From Pectinatus haikarae (lineage in GTDB: Bacteria; Bacillota; Negativicutes; Selenomonadales; Selenomonadaceae): 64,000 nucleotides of DNA. The notes beneath the pieces were generated by a model. That model had not been told where the DNA came from. It made no database searches and saw nothing but the letters and a program-made list of their open reading frames with translations. Positions 26,783 to 36,079 of this stretch are shown here, piece by piece. The stretch is taken from positions 1-64,000 of the forward strand of contig NZ_WIQM01000015.1 of assembly GCF_015732185.1 (NCBI RefSeq). Reading direction: 5' to 3'. A program made the translations under genes and the position numbers. Every line of letters begins with the position of its first letter. Within the stretch, counting starts at the first letter, position 1.

Positions 26783-26846
26783 ACTCTTCTCCTATTACTG
26801 CAGAATGCGAGAAACAGTACACCCGCATTCTGCGGTATATTAACGC

Positions 26847-28217
26847 TTATTGCTTAATGAAATCATCTATAATATGAGTATATTTTTCAGTCAGCCCCAA
26901 ATCAGCAAGCATATTCAAGATAGTATATCTCTGGCGCACTTCTTTAGCCACCAGCATGCTATTGTGAACTATTTCTTCATCAATCCCTACTTCCTGCGGA
27001 CGAAGAGGAGCTCCGGCACGTTTCATAATGCCTTCAATAAATGCCGCTGTCTTTGCTGTCTTTACCAAAGCCGATATTTCAGCAAATTTTTCTTTTATAG
27101 TTTGAATTCTCTTAAGACGATTTTCTATTGAATTTCTATTGTCTTTTTTGGCATTCTTTAAAATACCGGGGGCTGCTTTTCCATAAAGTTCCTTTATTTC
27201 AGCTTCCCATTTCTTTTCGTCAAAATTCTTTGCTTTATCAACAGCTTCATCAAAATCCACTGTTTCCTGCGCAAAGGTTTCATAAAGTTTACCGGCGATA
27301 ATACTTGTAAGACCAACCTTTGTTCCGTGTAAGAGAGCCTCTCTTCCCTGGAACAAGAATGTCATTTCCCAATAATGTGACAGATGATGCTCGCATCCGG
27401 ATGCAGGACGCGAATTATTCACATAACTCATGGCAATCCCGGTACGTAAAAGTCCATCCATAATATTGCCGATTGCCGCATCGGTGCGTGTTTTTACTCC
27501 GTCTATATTTTCTACGCATTTTTGAATAGCATCTTCCGATATTCTGGCAGTTGCTTCACAATAATATTCATTATTTATGATCCGGCTCAACTGCCAATCG
27601 ATAAGAGCCGAACACTTTCCTATCATATCACCCAAACCTGCTAAAATCATTCGTTCCGGTGCTTTTTTCAATATATCTATATCGCCAAGAATAACTTTAG
27701 GCAATTCACATGAAACACTAGTCTTTAAATTGTCAATTGTCAAGGCAGATGTATCTGAAACAAAACCATCCATTGAGGGAGCCGTAGCCACGATCATTGA
27801 TTTGACTCCGGTGCGCCGGCTTATATATTTAGTCAAATCATTCAATACACCGGAGCCGATTGCTACAAGGAAGTCGATTGAATCATCAACAGCCAGAATT
27901 AGTTTGCCCATAGCCTGTTCATCCGGAACTAAATCTCTCTCTACCTGATAGATTAAAGTTTTATACTCAACACCATTTTTCGTTAAAATATCCTCTATTT
28001 TTTTACCGGCTACTTCGTATGTATGTGTATCTGCTATCAATAGAGGATGCTGACTTTTATATTCGCCGATTACATCAGCGATCTTATTTATAGCACCATT
28101 CTCGATAATTACCTTATCGACGTTCATATAATGTCCGCGTCCGCATTCACATTCAATTTTTTTGCCAATAAAATCATTAATATTCATCTTATCAACAGCT
28201 TGTGCCACTAATTTCAT
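26847..28217 (-). CDS. AraM/EgsA-type sn-glycerol-1-phosphate dehydrogenase, copy 1
   Basis: 456 residues of the iron-dependent alcohol dehydrogenase fold, AraM/EgsA branch: NAD-binding GSGVLNDLTKYI, substrate segment TAPSMDGFVSD and metal ligands in ASGCEHHLSHYWEM plus HGTKVG. Characterised relatives reduce dihydroxyacetone phosphate to sn-glycerol-1-phosphate in Bacillus. Start ATG 28217 has AAAGG at good distance; an ATG nine bases earlier does not. It heads the gutM-srlAEB operon, so it probably oxidises the phosphate of whatever this PTS imports. A diverged copy lies at 45499-46845, also in a PTS operon. Confidence 0.88.
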   Translation of the reverse strand: MKLVAQAVDKMNINDFIGKKIECECGRGHYMNVDKVIIENGAINKIADVIGEYKSQHPLLIADTHTYEVAGKKIEDILTKNGVEYKTLIYQVERDLVPDEQAMGKLILAVDDSIDFLVAIGSGVLNDLTKYISRRTGVKSMIVATAPSMDGFVSDTSALTIDNLKTSVSCELPKVILGDIDILKKAPERMILAGLGDMIGKCSALIDWQLSRIINNEYYCEATARISEDAIQKCVENIDGVKTRTDAAIGNIMDGLLRTGIAMSYVNNSRPASGCEHHLSHYWEMTFLFQGREALLHGTKVGLTSIIAGKLYETFAQETVDFDEAVDKAKNFDEKKWEAEIKELYGKAAPGILKNAKKDNRNSIENRLKRIQTIKEKFAEISALVKTAKTAAFIEGIMKRAGAPLRPQEVGIDEEIVHNSMLVAKEVRQRYTILNMLADLGLTEKYTHIIDDFIKQ

Positions 28218-28417
28218 ATAATTCATCCTTTCTTCATTCTGACCATGAAAACATCCCTTCTCCTGATATACATAAGATTTTTTGCTCTTCTCAATTGTCC
28301 CCGTAATTATATTTTAGATCGGACATTCGTTTTGAGCAAAATCAGAAGATAAAATGCTTTAATTTTTATTTCTTTTGTTTTTTATCGTTTATATGATGTT
28401 TACCGTTATTTACATTT

Positions 28418-28445
28418 ATTATAGCAAACTTTTTTTAAAAATCAA
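28418..28445 (-). promoter_or_regulatory. sigma-A-type promoter of the araM1-gutM-srl operon
   Basis: On the minus strand TTGATT, 16-base spacer, TATAAT. Just downstream are two related stretches AACGGTAAACAT and AAACGATAAAAA (about 28380-28405), candidate repressor sites of the DeoR type. The remainder of 28227-28871 is A/T-rich without genes. Confidence 0.6.
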
Positions 28446-28803
28446 GTGTTTTTTTATAATTTACATTACTTATTTCCGTTTTATACTTTTCTAAACCACC
28501 TTGGTACATTATCACAATTGATTCTTTGCTATAAACTTTTTATTGAATAGACTTTTTCAATAAAAAATCATCCCTTTAACTTATTGCAAAAACATTTATT
28601 AATACATAATACATTCATTGCTTCAACATCATAAGTAATATTTTTTCCTAAATTATTGTTCGTAAAACTTCCTAAGTTCCTTATATAATCAGCCTTATTG
28701 CCTATTATCCGGAAAAAAATTGTCTACCTTGCTTCTAAAAAAGAATATATAAATATTTAAACAGTATGCTAATATATAAATTTCAATATTTTTAAATAAT
28801 AAT

Positions 28804-28832
28804 TTGACAAGGCATCATTTATTGGTTATACT
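28804..28832 (+). promoter_or_regulatory. consensus sigma-A promoter of the HAD phosphatase gene
   Basis: TTGACA (28804-28809), 17-base spacer, TATACT (28827-28832), about 40 bases before the start at 28872. The ribosome site is AAAGGGGTG. Confidence 0.8.
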
Positions 28833-28871
28833 CTAAGCATAAACGGAAAGTAACCAAAGGGGTGTAAACAA

Positions 28872-29681
28872 ATGTTTGCGAATACAAACGAAGATAAAAA
28901 CAACATTTTAAAAAATATTGATTGTTTTGCACTTGATATGGATGGTACCATTTACCTTGACGATCATTGGATAGATGGTGCAAAGGATTTTTTAAAGAAA
29001 ATAGAAGCATCCGGTCGAAAATATATATTTCTGACCAATAATTCATCCAAAAATCCTAAAAATTATGTTGATAAACTTCATAAAATGGGCCTAGATGTTG
29101 ATTTAGATAAAATAGTCACTTCAGGACAAGCAACAGTTTACTATCTGCAACAAAATTATCCTGGAAAAAAAGTTTTTCTTTTGGGAAATGATTTGCTGAA
29201 GGAAGAATTTGAAGAAGGGGGAATTTTACTTGATGATAAAACCCCTGATATGGTAGTCACAGCTTTTGATACTTCACTGAATTATGAGAAAATGTGCAAA
29301 GTTTGCGATTTTGTGAGAGCGGGTTTACCTTATATAGCTACCCATCCAGATTATAATTGTCCAACTAAAACTGGATTTATACCAGATGCCGGTGCTATTC
29401 ATGCTTTTATAAATGCTTCAGCCTTCAGAAATCCGGATCGCATCATAGGCAAACCCAATACCGATATTATTAAGTATTTACTGTCAAGGCTTCATACTTC
29501 CGCCGACAAAGTCATCATGGTAGGCGACCGACTTTATACCGATATAGCTGCCGGTAAAAATAACGGTCTTTATAGCATGCTCGTACTCAGCGGTGAAACC
29601 AAGCTTGAAGATGTGGAATCTTCCGAAGTCAAACCTCATCTTATATTTGACTCCGTAAAAGAAGTTATCCCACTTTTATAA
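28872..29681 (+). CDS. HAD-superfamily sugar phosphatase, AraL/NagD type
   Basis: 269 residues, HAD subclass IIA: catalytic DMDGTIYLDD (nucleophile in motif I), FLTNNSSKNP motif II, the capping domain, and MVGDRLYTDIAAG motif IV. AraL/NagD enzymes hydrolyse sugar phosphates and glycerol phosphates with low specificity. In Bacillus subtilis araL and araM are operon neighbours; here an AraL-like and an AraM-like gene stand back to back. A role in draining accumulated polyol or glycerol-1-phosphate is an inference from that pairing. Confidence 0.88.
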   Translation: MFANTNEDKNNILKNIDCFALDMDGTIYLDDHWIDGAKDFLKKIEASGRKYIFLTNNSSKNPKNYVDKLHKMGLDVDLDKIVTSGQATVYYLQQNYPGKKVFLLGNDLLKEEFEEGGILLDDKTPDMVVTAFDTSLNYEKMCKVCDFVRAGLPYIATHPDYNCPTKTGFIPDAGAIHAFINASAFRNPDRIIGKPNTDIIKYLLSRLHTSADKVIMVGDRLYTDIAAGKNNGLYSMLVLSGETKLEDVESSEVKPHLIFDSVKEVIPLL

Positions 29682-29717
29682 TATTTACAACATTAATAAC
29701 CACCTAAATCATCAAAA

Positions 29718-29776
29718 CAAAAAGGACAACAGCGTATCTCTTCCCAAGATTAACCGCTGCTGTCCTTTTTGTTTTG
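29718..29776. terminator. bidirectional terminator between HAD phosphatase and EIIA gene
   Basis: Arms aaaaaggacaacagcg and cgctgctgtcctttttg pair with one bulge, then a T-rich tract. It separates convergent genes. Confidence 0.75.
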
Positions 29777-29778
29777 TT

Positions 29779-30243
29779 TTATTTATTTTCACCATCAATA
29801 TCTATTCTGTCAAAAATTAACCTCATGTCATTTTCGGATGAAGTCTTACAAAAATCATCTACCCATTCTTCATTTTGAAGAGCCTTCATCAATCTCGCAA
29901 TAACAGCCAATTGTTCATTGATCCCCTTGACAGCCAGTAAAAAGACTATGCTTACTGGCGTTGTTTCACTTACCACTATCATGGAACCAAATGAAACAGG
30001 TTTTTTCAAAATTCCTATTGCTACTGCCGTATTATTAATCAATTCTACATTATTGGTATGTGGTATGGCGATAGAAATATTATTTAAATCTATCCCCGTT
30101 GCTAAATTTATCTCTGCTTCAATGACAGATGAGGTATATGCCGGTAAAACCTCTTCATTCTTAATTAAAATGTTGCTTAAAACTTCTATAGTTTCTTTAT
30201 CTGTTTTAGTCTCTAATCCCGAAATAAAATATTTAGTGATCAC
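29779..30243 (-). CDS. orphan PTS EIIA domain protein in tetronate operon
   Basis: 154 residues of the PTS EIIA type-2 (Gat/fructose) fold with the phosphorylatable His in ISIAIPHTNN. Its GTG start overlaps the pdxA stop by four bases (GTGA), so it is translated with the C4-acid genes. The operon has an MFS permease and no EIIB or EIIC, so this EIIA has no obvious local phosphate acceptor. It may serve the galactitol-type EIIB elsewhere in the island, or act as a PTS-linked regulator. Confidence 0.85.
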   Translation of the reverse strand: MITKYFISGLETKTDKETIEVLSNILIKNEEVLPAYTSSVIEAEINLATGIDLNNISIAIPHTNNVELINNTAVAIGILKKPVSFGSMIVVSETTPVSIVFLLAVKGINEQLAVIARLMKALQNEEWVDDFCKTSSENDMRLIFDRIDIDGENK

Positions 30244-31265
30244 TTTTTTGCCCCCGTGCCGTTATTTTCATAACGGCGTATAGATTTTGCATATGTGCCT
30301 GTTACTTTTACGCATTCCTCCATACTTTTGGCGCTTGCTATTCCTTTACCGGCTATATCAAAAGCTGTTCCATGATCTACAGATGTTCTGATGAATGGTA
30401 AGCCTACAGTAATGCTGACCGTTCTTGTCAGATCATGTACTTTAGCAGCAATATGTCCTTGATCATGATATAACGACAATACCGCATCGCACTTTTGCAA
30501 TTCAAAAAGCCGAAATACAGAATCTGCCGGAATAGGTCCAAATACATTAACTTTGTTCTTGTTTGCTGTCTCAACAGCCGGCTGCAATGCTGTTATTTCT
30601 TCATCGCCGCATAATCCTTTTTCTCCGCCATGCGGATTTAGAGCAGCTAATGCCAAACGTGCATTCGGCATTCCCAGCTGAGTCATTGCCTTATCACTGT
30701 TTTTTATAAATTCCAGCACATGGTCATATGTTACATATTTGCAAGCGTTTATCAGTGACAAGTGCCTTGTCAAAAAGAAAATTCGCATCTTATCGACGTG
30801 AAACATCGTCAATGCATCCGGGCTGTTTGTAATCCCCTGATACATTTCTGTATGTCCTATATAAGGAATACCCGCCATATGAATAGCTTCTTTCTGAATT
30901 GGTGCGGTTGCCACCCCGTCAACTTTTTTTTCAAGCCCCAGTTCAATGGATTTCTTTATGTAATCATATGCTGCTGCACCGGCCTTCGCACTTATAACGC
31001 CGCAGGGAATTTCCTCTGTATCCGCATTGTCTATATTCAAAATATCCACTGTACCAAATTTAAATTTACCTTCTTCCGGTGAACTTATTATATTGAATAC
31101 GGATTTATTATCCACTACCTGAGAAACTCTTTCCAAAAATTTTACATTACCAATTATAAAAGGCCTTACTTCTTCATATATTTCTTCATTATTCAAAGTC
31201 TTTAAAACTATTTCCGGGCCTATGCCAGCCGGATCTCCCATTGTAATCGCAATTATCGGTTTCAT
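30240..31265 (-). CDS. PdxA2-type 4-phospho-tetronate dehydrogenase (4-hydroxythreonine-4-phosphate dehydrogenase family)
   Basis: 341 residues with the PdxA hallmarks: TMGDPAGIGPE at the N-terminus, and metal ligands in GHTEMYQG, NPHGGEKGLCGDEE and YHDQGHIAAK. PdxA2 members oxidise and decarboxylate 4-phospho-D-threonate or -erythronate to dihydroxyacetone phosphate. The kinase upstream makes exactly that substrate class, so a vitamin B6 role is unlikely. Good ribosome site AAAGGGAG before ATG 31265. Confidence 0.9.
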   Translation of the reverse strand: MKPIIAITMGDPAGIGPEIVLKTLNNEEIYEEVRPFIIGNVKFLERVSQVVDNKSVFNIISSPEEGKFKFGTVDILNIDNADTEEIPCGVISAKAGAAAYDYIKKSIELGLEKKVDGVATAPIQKEAIHMAGIPYIGHTEMYQGITNSPDALTMFHVDKMRIFFLTRHLSLINACKYVTYDHVLEFIKNSDKAMTQLGMPNARLALAALNPHGGEKGLCGDEEITALQPAVETANKNKVNVFGPIPADSVFRLFELQKCDAVLSLYHDQGHIAAKVHDLTRTVSITVGLPFIRTSVDHGTAFDIAGKGIASAKSMEECVKVTGTYAKSIRRYENNGTGAKK

Positions 31266-31329
31266 AATTTAACGCTCCCTTTTCATTGGTAATTCACATA
31301 TATAATATTTTCCAGCCACATATAGCTAT

Positions 31330-32622
31330 TTATTGATTTAACAAATATTTTATACAGGTCAAAACTGTATCCGGTGCTCCTATTAAACCACCTTTAGTAA
31401 CAATGGGAAGATTATCACTGTCTCCTCCCACTAAAAAACCATATGATATATGCGGTTGTATTTCACCTTTAAGTTCCAAAGCCTTCACATTGCATTCTTC
31501 ACAGAATGCCACCGTCATATCACCTCCCGTAAGATAAATTCCCTTCAAATTATCAATTCCCATCGACAGTATGAGCGATGATATCCTGGCCAAACCGTGT
31601 GTTATCCGCCTTGTTATGTCGTCAGGCTTTATTCCCCTTTTGGCAGCTTCAATATTAATATTAATAAACATATCACTATCCCCTTCAACTCTGAACCCGA
31701 TAACATCGCTGAGATAGGATAAGCCGACAACTCTTTTTGCTATTATTTTTTCTTCCGGTATAGGTTCATCCGAATCAATAAAACGCCTTATATCAATTGA
31801 AATTATTCTTGCATCTGTTTGCGCGTGCAAAAAAGCCATCTGTTCATGGGTGAGACTGGAAGCACTGCCGGCAACTATCAATATTTTCCCATTAAATTTC
31901 TTCTTTTTCTTTCCATTTAAAAGTTCATATCCTTTTTGTGTATACGGCCCCGGATCTACGGCGATCCACGGTCGGTCAAATGATGACATAGCCTTTGCAA
32001 TAATATCTATATCATTGAATGTTATTGCATCAAAAATAATTATTTTTTTACCGTGATCTATATTTTCCTGTATAGCCGCTATGGTATTTTCAATTCCTGC
32101 CGTTATGTCATTAAGTGATACACAACCTATTTTCAATTTTGTTTGATTTTTAAAATTGTCCACCATCAGACTGCTTCGCACAGGTTTTACCGGATCAGCA
32201 CCAGCCATTGTTAAATGAACCGGCACACCATTCACTAATTGATAATTCCCTACTACTATTCTGCCAGAGGCAGGAAATGCCGCAACAACACATGCTATGG
32301 TATCTTCCGGCAAAGCATCGAGCATCCCTTCCGTTTCAGCTCCCAGATTTCCCCTGATAGTGCTGTCTATACGTTTGGAAAAATGACGTATCCCATAATC
32401 ATACAAAATTTTTGTACAGAACCGTACTCTTTCTCGTGCATCCTCCCCATTCAGAGTGCGACTGGCTGCATTAACGACTATTGCATCATATTTGTCTTCC
32501 AAAAATTCCGAAATATGCCTGTGATCCACTGTCGTAATTGTCCTAAAGCCGCTATTGGTCAAAAGTGCCGCCGCAGTATTTGCACCAGTAAGATCATCGG
32601 CAACAACGCCCCATTTTATCAT
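31330..32622 (-). CDS. four-carbon acid sugar kinase (DtnK/OtnK type)
   Basis: 430 residues of the DUF1537 kinase family: N-terminal VADDLTGANTAAALL with the acid-sugar-binding Asp, the KRIDSTIRGN motif, and the C-terminal nucleotide domain with LTGGDMTVAFC and GGLIGAPDTV. Characterised members phosphorylate D-threonate, D-erythronate or L-threonate at C4. ATG 32622 has GGGGG at correct spacing; an earlier in-frame start would add 13 residues. Next to PdxA2 and a TIM this reconstructs a short C4-acid route to triose phosphate. Confidence 0.9.
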   Translation of the reverse strand: MIKWGVVADDLTGANTAAALLTNSGFRTITTVDHRHISEFLEDKYDAIVVNAASRTLNGEDARERVRFCTKILYDYGIRHFSKRIDSTIRGNLGAETEGMLDALPEDTIACVVAAFPASGRIVVGNYQLVNGVPVHLTMAGADPVKPVRSSLMVDNFKNQTKLKIGCVSLNDITAGIENTIAAIQENIDHGKKIIIFDAITFNDIDIIAKAMSSFDRPWIAVDPGPYTQKGYELLNGKKKKKFNGKILIVAGSASSLTHEQMAFLHAQTDARIISIDIRRFIDSDEPIPEEKIIAKRVVGLSYLSDVIGFRVEGDSDMFININIEAAKRGIKPDDITRRITHGLARISSLILSMGIDNLKGIYLTGGDMTVAFCEECNVKALELKGEIQPHISYGFLVGGDSDNLPIVTKGGLIGAPDTVLTCIKYLLNQ

Positions 32623-32667
32623 TTCATTTCCCCCGAAAATATATTTGCAAACAGATAACAATTTAGA

Positions 32668-32752
32668 AATAAGCAGCGGAACCCTTCGCCGTTGTTATGA
32701 AAAAGCAATTTATGATTCGCCGGATATTCATCCCATTTCGCTGCTTACTTCA
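32668..32752. other. structured gap between permease and kinase genes
   Basis: Arms taagcagcg (32670-32678) and cgctgctta (32739-32747) bracket a 60-base loop inside the operon. It might be a processing or attenuation element. Confidence 0.35.
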
Positions 32753-32790
32753 TTTGACCAATATAGTAAGTCTGTCTCAAGTATTATTTA

Positions 32791-34116
32791 TCAATCTGAT
32801 ACTTTATCAACCGCTTTCCCCATAGGTTCATCCAAAGTTAATATTAAAATAAAACCAATCAACGCGGCCACACCAAAATACATAAATACAGTGTTAAAGT
32901 TTCCGTACATATCCAGCAATGCACCTGCTATCATCGGTGCAAAAAAACCGCCCAGATTTCCTCCAGTATTCACTACCGAAATAGCCAATGGATATATTTT
33001 TTGATTTGTTAAGCCCATGGGATATGCCGTAAATGCCGGCCAACCGACATTCAGCAAAAGCCCGGTAGCAAATAAAGATAAAGCAACTGCCATTACGCTA
33101 TTGGGAATATTCAGCATTATTATCATCATTATCACTGTAGATATTGCAGTTATGAGCATCGTAGGTTTGCGGCGTTTTTTGAAAATCTTATCCGATATAT
33201 ATCCGCCGGATATAGCTCCTATTAAACCGCCGATCCACGGTGCAGCCGCCACAAACCCCATCTTAGTGAAAGAATAACCGGCTTCTTTTACCAGATAAGT
33301 GGGTATCCATGTCATCAATCCATACAGAACGCTGACCATCATGAAGTATGCAAGAGTATCTCCCCATATATTCCATGATTTAAAAACATCAAGTCTTTTC
33401 TCCAATTTGACAACTTCTTTAACACGAATCAGCCTATCCAATGGTCCCATAGATTTAAAAACATTTTCTATTTTCTGATTATTTTCATCTATATTTTTTT
33501 CTCGTATATAATCAAGCTCCGCCTGATTAACAGATTCACTTTGCTCCGGACGTTCCCTTATAAGCCAGTACCACACAGCAGCCATTATAAATCCGGGAAC
33601 GGCGCAAACGATAAACATAGAGCGCCAGCCATATGTCGTTGCCAGCCATACACATAACGGAGGCACAATTATAGGCGCAAACATTGTTGAAGCGATGTAT
33701 ACACCGACAGCCGTGGCTTTTTCCTTAGCAGGAAACCAATTATTTATAGTCGATGTCAAACCAACAGGACAAGGGCCTTCCGTCAAACCTAAGCCGAAAC
33801 GCAGCCATTTAAGCATGCTTGCCGAACTGGCTGTCCCAATAAGAAAAGTAATAATAGAAAAACCTATTATTGAAATAGAAACCAAGCCTCGCAAACTCAT
33901 CTTGGTGAATAGATATCCTGCCGGAATCTGAGATACCGCATAGCCAAAAAAGAACATCGATGCAACGGCACCAGCTTCAAAATTAGTAATATGGAACTCC
34001 TCAGAGATAAATGGCAGCGCTATTCCGATATTGCTCCTGTCTGCGAAGTTTATTGTATAAGCTATAAAAATTACTGTCAAGACAACCCATCTATAATTTG
34101 TCATCTTCTGAACCAT
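32791..34116 (-). CDS. MFS anion:cation symporter (ACS family), probable sugar-acid permease
   Basis: 441 residues, twelve membrane segments. The NFADRSNIGIALP segment in helix 1, the ADR-type signature and TEGPCPVGLTSTINNWFP resemble glucarate/galactonate/hexuronate permeases of the ACS family. It likely brings tetronate into the cell with protons. ATG 34116 follows GGAGGGG; the longer frame begins inside the upstream gene. Second gene of the operon after the TIM gene. Confidence 0.88.
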   Translation of the reverse strand: MVQKMTNYRWVVLTVIFIAYTINFADRSNIGIALPFISEEFHITNFEAGAVASMFFFGYAVSQIPAGYLFTKMSLRGLVSISIIGFSIITFLIGTASSASMLKWLRFGLGLTEGPCPVGLTSTINNWFPAKEKATAVGVYIASTMFAPIIVPPLCVWLATTYGWRSMFIVCAVPGFIMAAVWYWLIRERPEQSESVNQAELDYIREKNIDENNQKIENVFKSMGPLDRLIRVKEVVKLEKRLDVFKSWNIWGDTLAYFMMVSVLYGLMTWIPTYLVKEAGYSFTKMGFVAAAPWIGGLIGAISGGYISDKIFKKRRKPTMLITAISTVIMMIIMLNIPNSVMAVALSLFATGLLLNVGWPAFTAYPMGLTNQKIYPLAISVVNTGGNLGGFFAPMIAGALLDMYGNFNTVFMYFGVAALIGFILILTLDEPMGKAVDKVSD

Positions 34117-34135
34117 ACCTGAAATCCCCTCCTGT

Positions 34136-34921
34136 TTAATTAGATTTAGCATCAAATGCTGCTTTGACCGAACGTATCAATTCGTTGAATTTTTCTGCCT
34201 TCCATGCACTGCGTCCGACATAGAGCCCGTCTATATATTTTTCAGAAATAATCTGCCGGGCATTATCCATATTTACACTGCCGCCATATAAAACAGGAAC
34301 CCTTGTCCCTTCATCGCCAAAAAGTTCTTTTAGAGTATCTTTTATAATCGCGTGCTTTTCCCTTGCATATTCGGCACTGGCAGGTTCACCATCTATACCG
34401 ATAGACCATACCGGTTCATAACCGATCATCACATTTTTTATATCTTTTTTTTCAATATTGTATAACCCTATTTTCAACTGTCTGCGCAAGACTTCATCGC
34501 TGACATTGTACTGCTTTTCTTCTTTAGTTTCTCCTATACATAAAAGCGCGGTAAATCCATGTGCCAATGCAGACAAGATTTTTTTATTCTCTTCACTGTC
34601 AGTTTCTCCAAAAACATGGCGTCTTTCAGAATGACCTGCCATAACTATATCTACATTAAGCTCTTTCAGCATAAGGGGTGATATTTCTCCGGTAAATTGG
34701 CCAGTTTCTTCCCAGCACATATTTTGTGCACCGATTTTTATATATCTTTTATCAACAGCATCCACCGCTGCAGCTAATGTAGTATATGATGGTAAAACAA
34801 AAATTTCCATTTTTTCTCTGTCAATATCCGATGTCAATTTCTGGAGATCATTTAAATAGGCTTTAACAGCACTTATCGTTTTATACATTTTTAAATTAGT
34901 TCCTAAATACAATTTCACCAC
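34136..34921 (-). CDS. triosephosphate isomerase family protein, operon-dedicated copy
   Basis: 261 residues with TIM catalytic residues in place: TNLKMY (Asn, Lys), AGHSERR (His), YEPVWSIG (Glu) and YGGSVN for phosphate. Housekeeping TIM usually reads NWKM and has AYEPVWAIGTG. Either it isomerises dihydroxyacetone phosphate made by PdxA2, or it is an EryH-like erythrulose-1-phosphate isomerase. First gene of the operon; tandem GTG start codons at 34921 and 34918 follow AGGAG. Confidence 0.85.
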   Translation of the reverse strand: MVKLYLGTNLKMYKTISAVKAYLNDLQKLTSDIDREKMEIFVLPSYTTLAAAVDAVDKRYIKIGAQNMCWEETGQFTGEISPLMLKELNVDIVMAGHSERRHVFGETDSEENKKILSALAHGFTALLCIGETKEEKQYNVSDEVLRRQLKIGLYNIEKKDIKNVMIGYEPVWSIGIDGEPASAEYAREKHAIIKDTLKELFGDEGTRVPVLYGGSVNMDNARQIISEKYIDGLYVGRSAWKAEKFNELIRSVKAAFDAKSN

Positions 34922-35050
34922 TCAGTCATCTCCTATTACAAATTTTCATGTTTTTCACAAGATATAATTTATTCTTCCTGAACTTAATACTGATAATGGT
35001 TTGCAAACAAAAACAAATAGGCCGCTATATAGCTTTTAATTAATATTATC

Positions 35051-35112
35051 ATATTGAGTATCAAAAGTAAATAATTTTTGATTAAAAATTATTTACTTTT
35101 GATACTCAATAT
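35051..35112. repeat. 62-base perfect palindrome in the tpi/deoR divergent region
   Basis: Two identical 29-base arms in opposite orientation (35051-35079 and 35084-35112) surround the loop gatt; the arms begin atattgagtatcaaaagtaa. It lies in the 387-base gap between two divergent start codons and overlaps possible -35/-10 sequence of the tpi operon. Operator for the DeoR regulator is the simplest reading. No gene is present in 34922-35308. Confidence 0.8.
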
Positions 35113-35308
35113 TTTATTTCAATGTAATTTTCCATTTAAATCATTTTCATATACTATATACATTCTTCGTTCTATGATGATATACTAAATTTATGTATGA
35201 TTCTTATGCCAGCCTGATGTTATAAAATATGTGCATTAATATTGTGAACAAAAATAATTTTTATACGATCAAAAATATATCATGACTATAATGTGAGGAG
35301 AAACTATA

Positions 35309-36079
35309 ATGTCTACACAAAAAGAACGCTTGGAATTTATAGTAAAAGAAGTAAATCAGTCGGGCGAAGTCAGTGTGTCCAAATTAAGTCACAGGTTCGA
35401 CTGTTCAGAAGCTACTATAAGAAATGATATAATCAAACTGGACCAAAAAAACCTAGTAAAAAAAGTTTATGGCGGAGCCGTAAAACTACTCGAAGATTTC
35501 AAAATAGAATTTCAAACGGGAGAAATTTTTCAGCATAAAGAAAAAAAAATAAGAATAGCTGAAAAAGCCTATTCTTATATAGGAAATATGGACTCTATTT
35601 TTATTGACGACTCAACCACTGCGTATTATCTTGCAAAATATATATCCCAAAATAATCAAAAATCTATCTCAGTTGTTACAAATTCAATAGCAACTGCGGC
35701 CACATTATCTAATCTGTCTTATATTGAGCTTTTTATGCTGGGAGGGCATGTCATCGGTACCCCGCCGGCCACACTCGATAATATATCCAAAAATGATCTT
35801 GAACAATTTTATGTAAATAAAGCTTTTGTTGGAACCAATGGTATAGATTTTGAATACGGCCTAACTTCAATTGGTCTCCCGCAAAAAAACATCAAACAAA
35901 AAATCATAAGTATTGCCCGGCACACTTATGTTCTTGTTGACAGTTCAAAATTTGGCAATAGAAGTCTTTTTCCTGTTTGCTCTGTTGCCAAAATACATAA
36001 ACTAATAACAGATACTGACATCAGCGAAAAAGATTTGGCTTTTGCCAAAAAAGAAAAAATTAATATTGACTGTGTATAA
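35309..36079 (+). CDS. DeoR-family regulator of the tetronate operon
   Basis: 256 residues: DeoR helix-turn-helix (RFDCSEATIRNDIIKLDQKNLVKK cut here to its core motif EATIRNDI, then VYGGAV) and the DeoRC domain with DDSTT, LGGHVIG and VDSSKFGNRS. It is divergent from the TIM-permease-kinase-PdxA2-EIIA operon and probably represses it until a phosphorylated C4 acid binds. Ribosome site GTGAGGAG before ATG 35309. Confidence 0.88.
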   Translation: MSTQKERLEFIVKEVNQSGEVSVSKLSHRFDCSEATIRNDIIKLDQKNLVKKVYGGAVKLLEDFKIEFQTGEIFQHKEKKIRIAEKAYSYIGNMDSIFIDDSTTAYYLAKYISQNNQKSISVVTNSIATAATLSNLSYIELFMLGGHVIGTPPATLDNISKNDLEQFYVNKAFVGTNGIDFEYGLTSIGLPQKNIKQKIISIARHTYVLVDSSKFGNRSLFPVCSVAKIHKLITDTDISEKDLAFAKKEKINIDCV

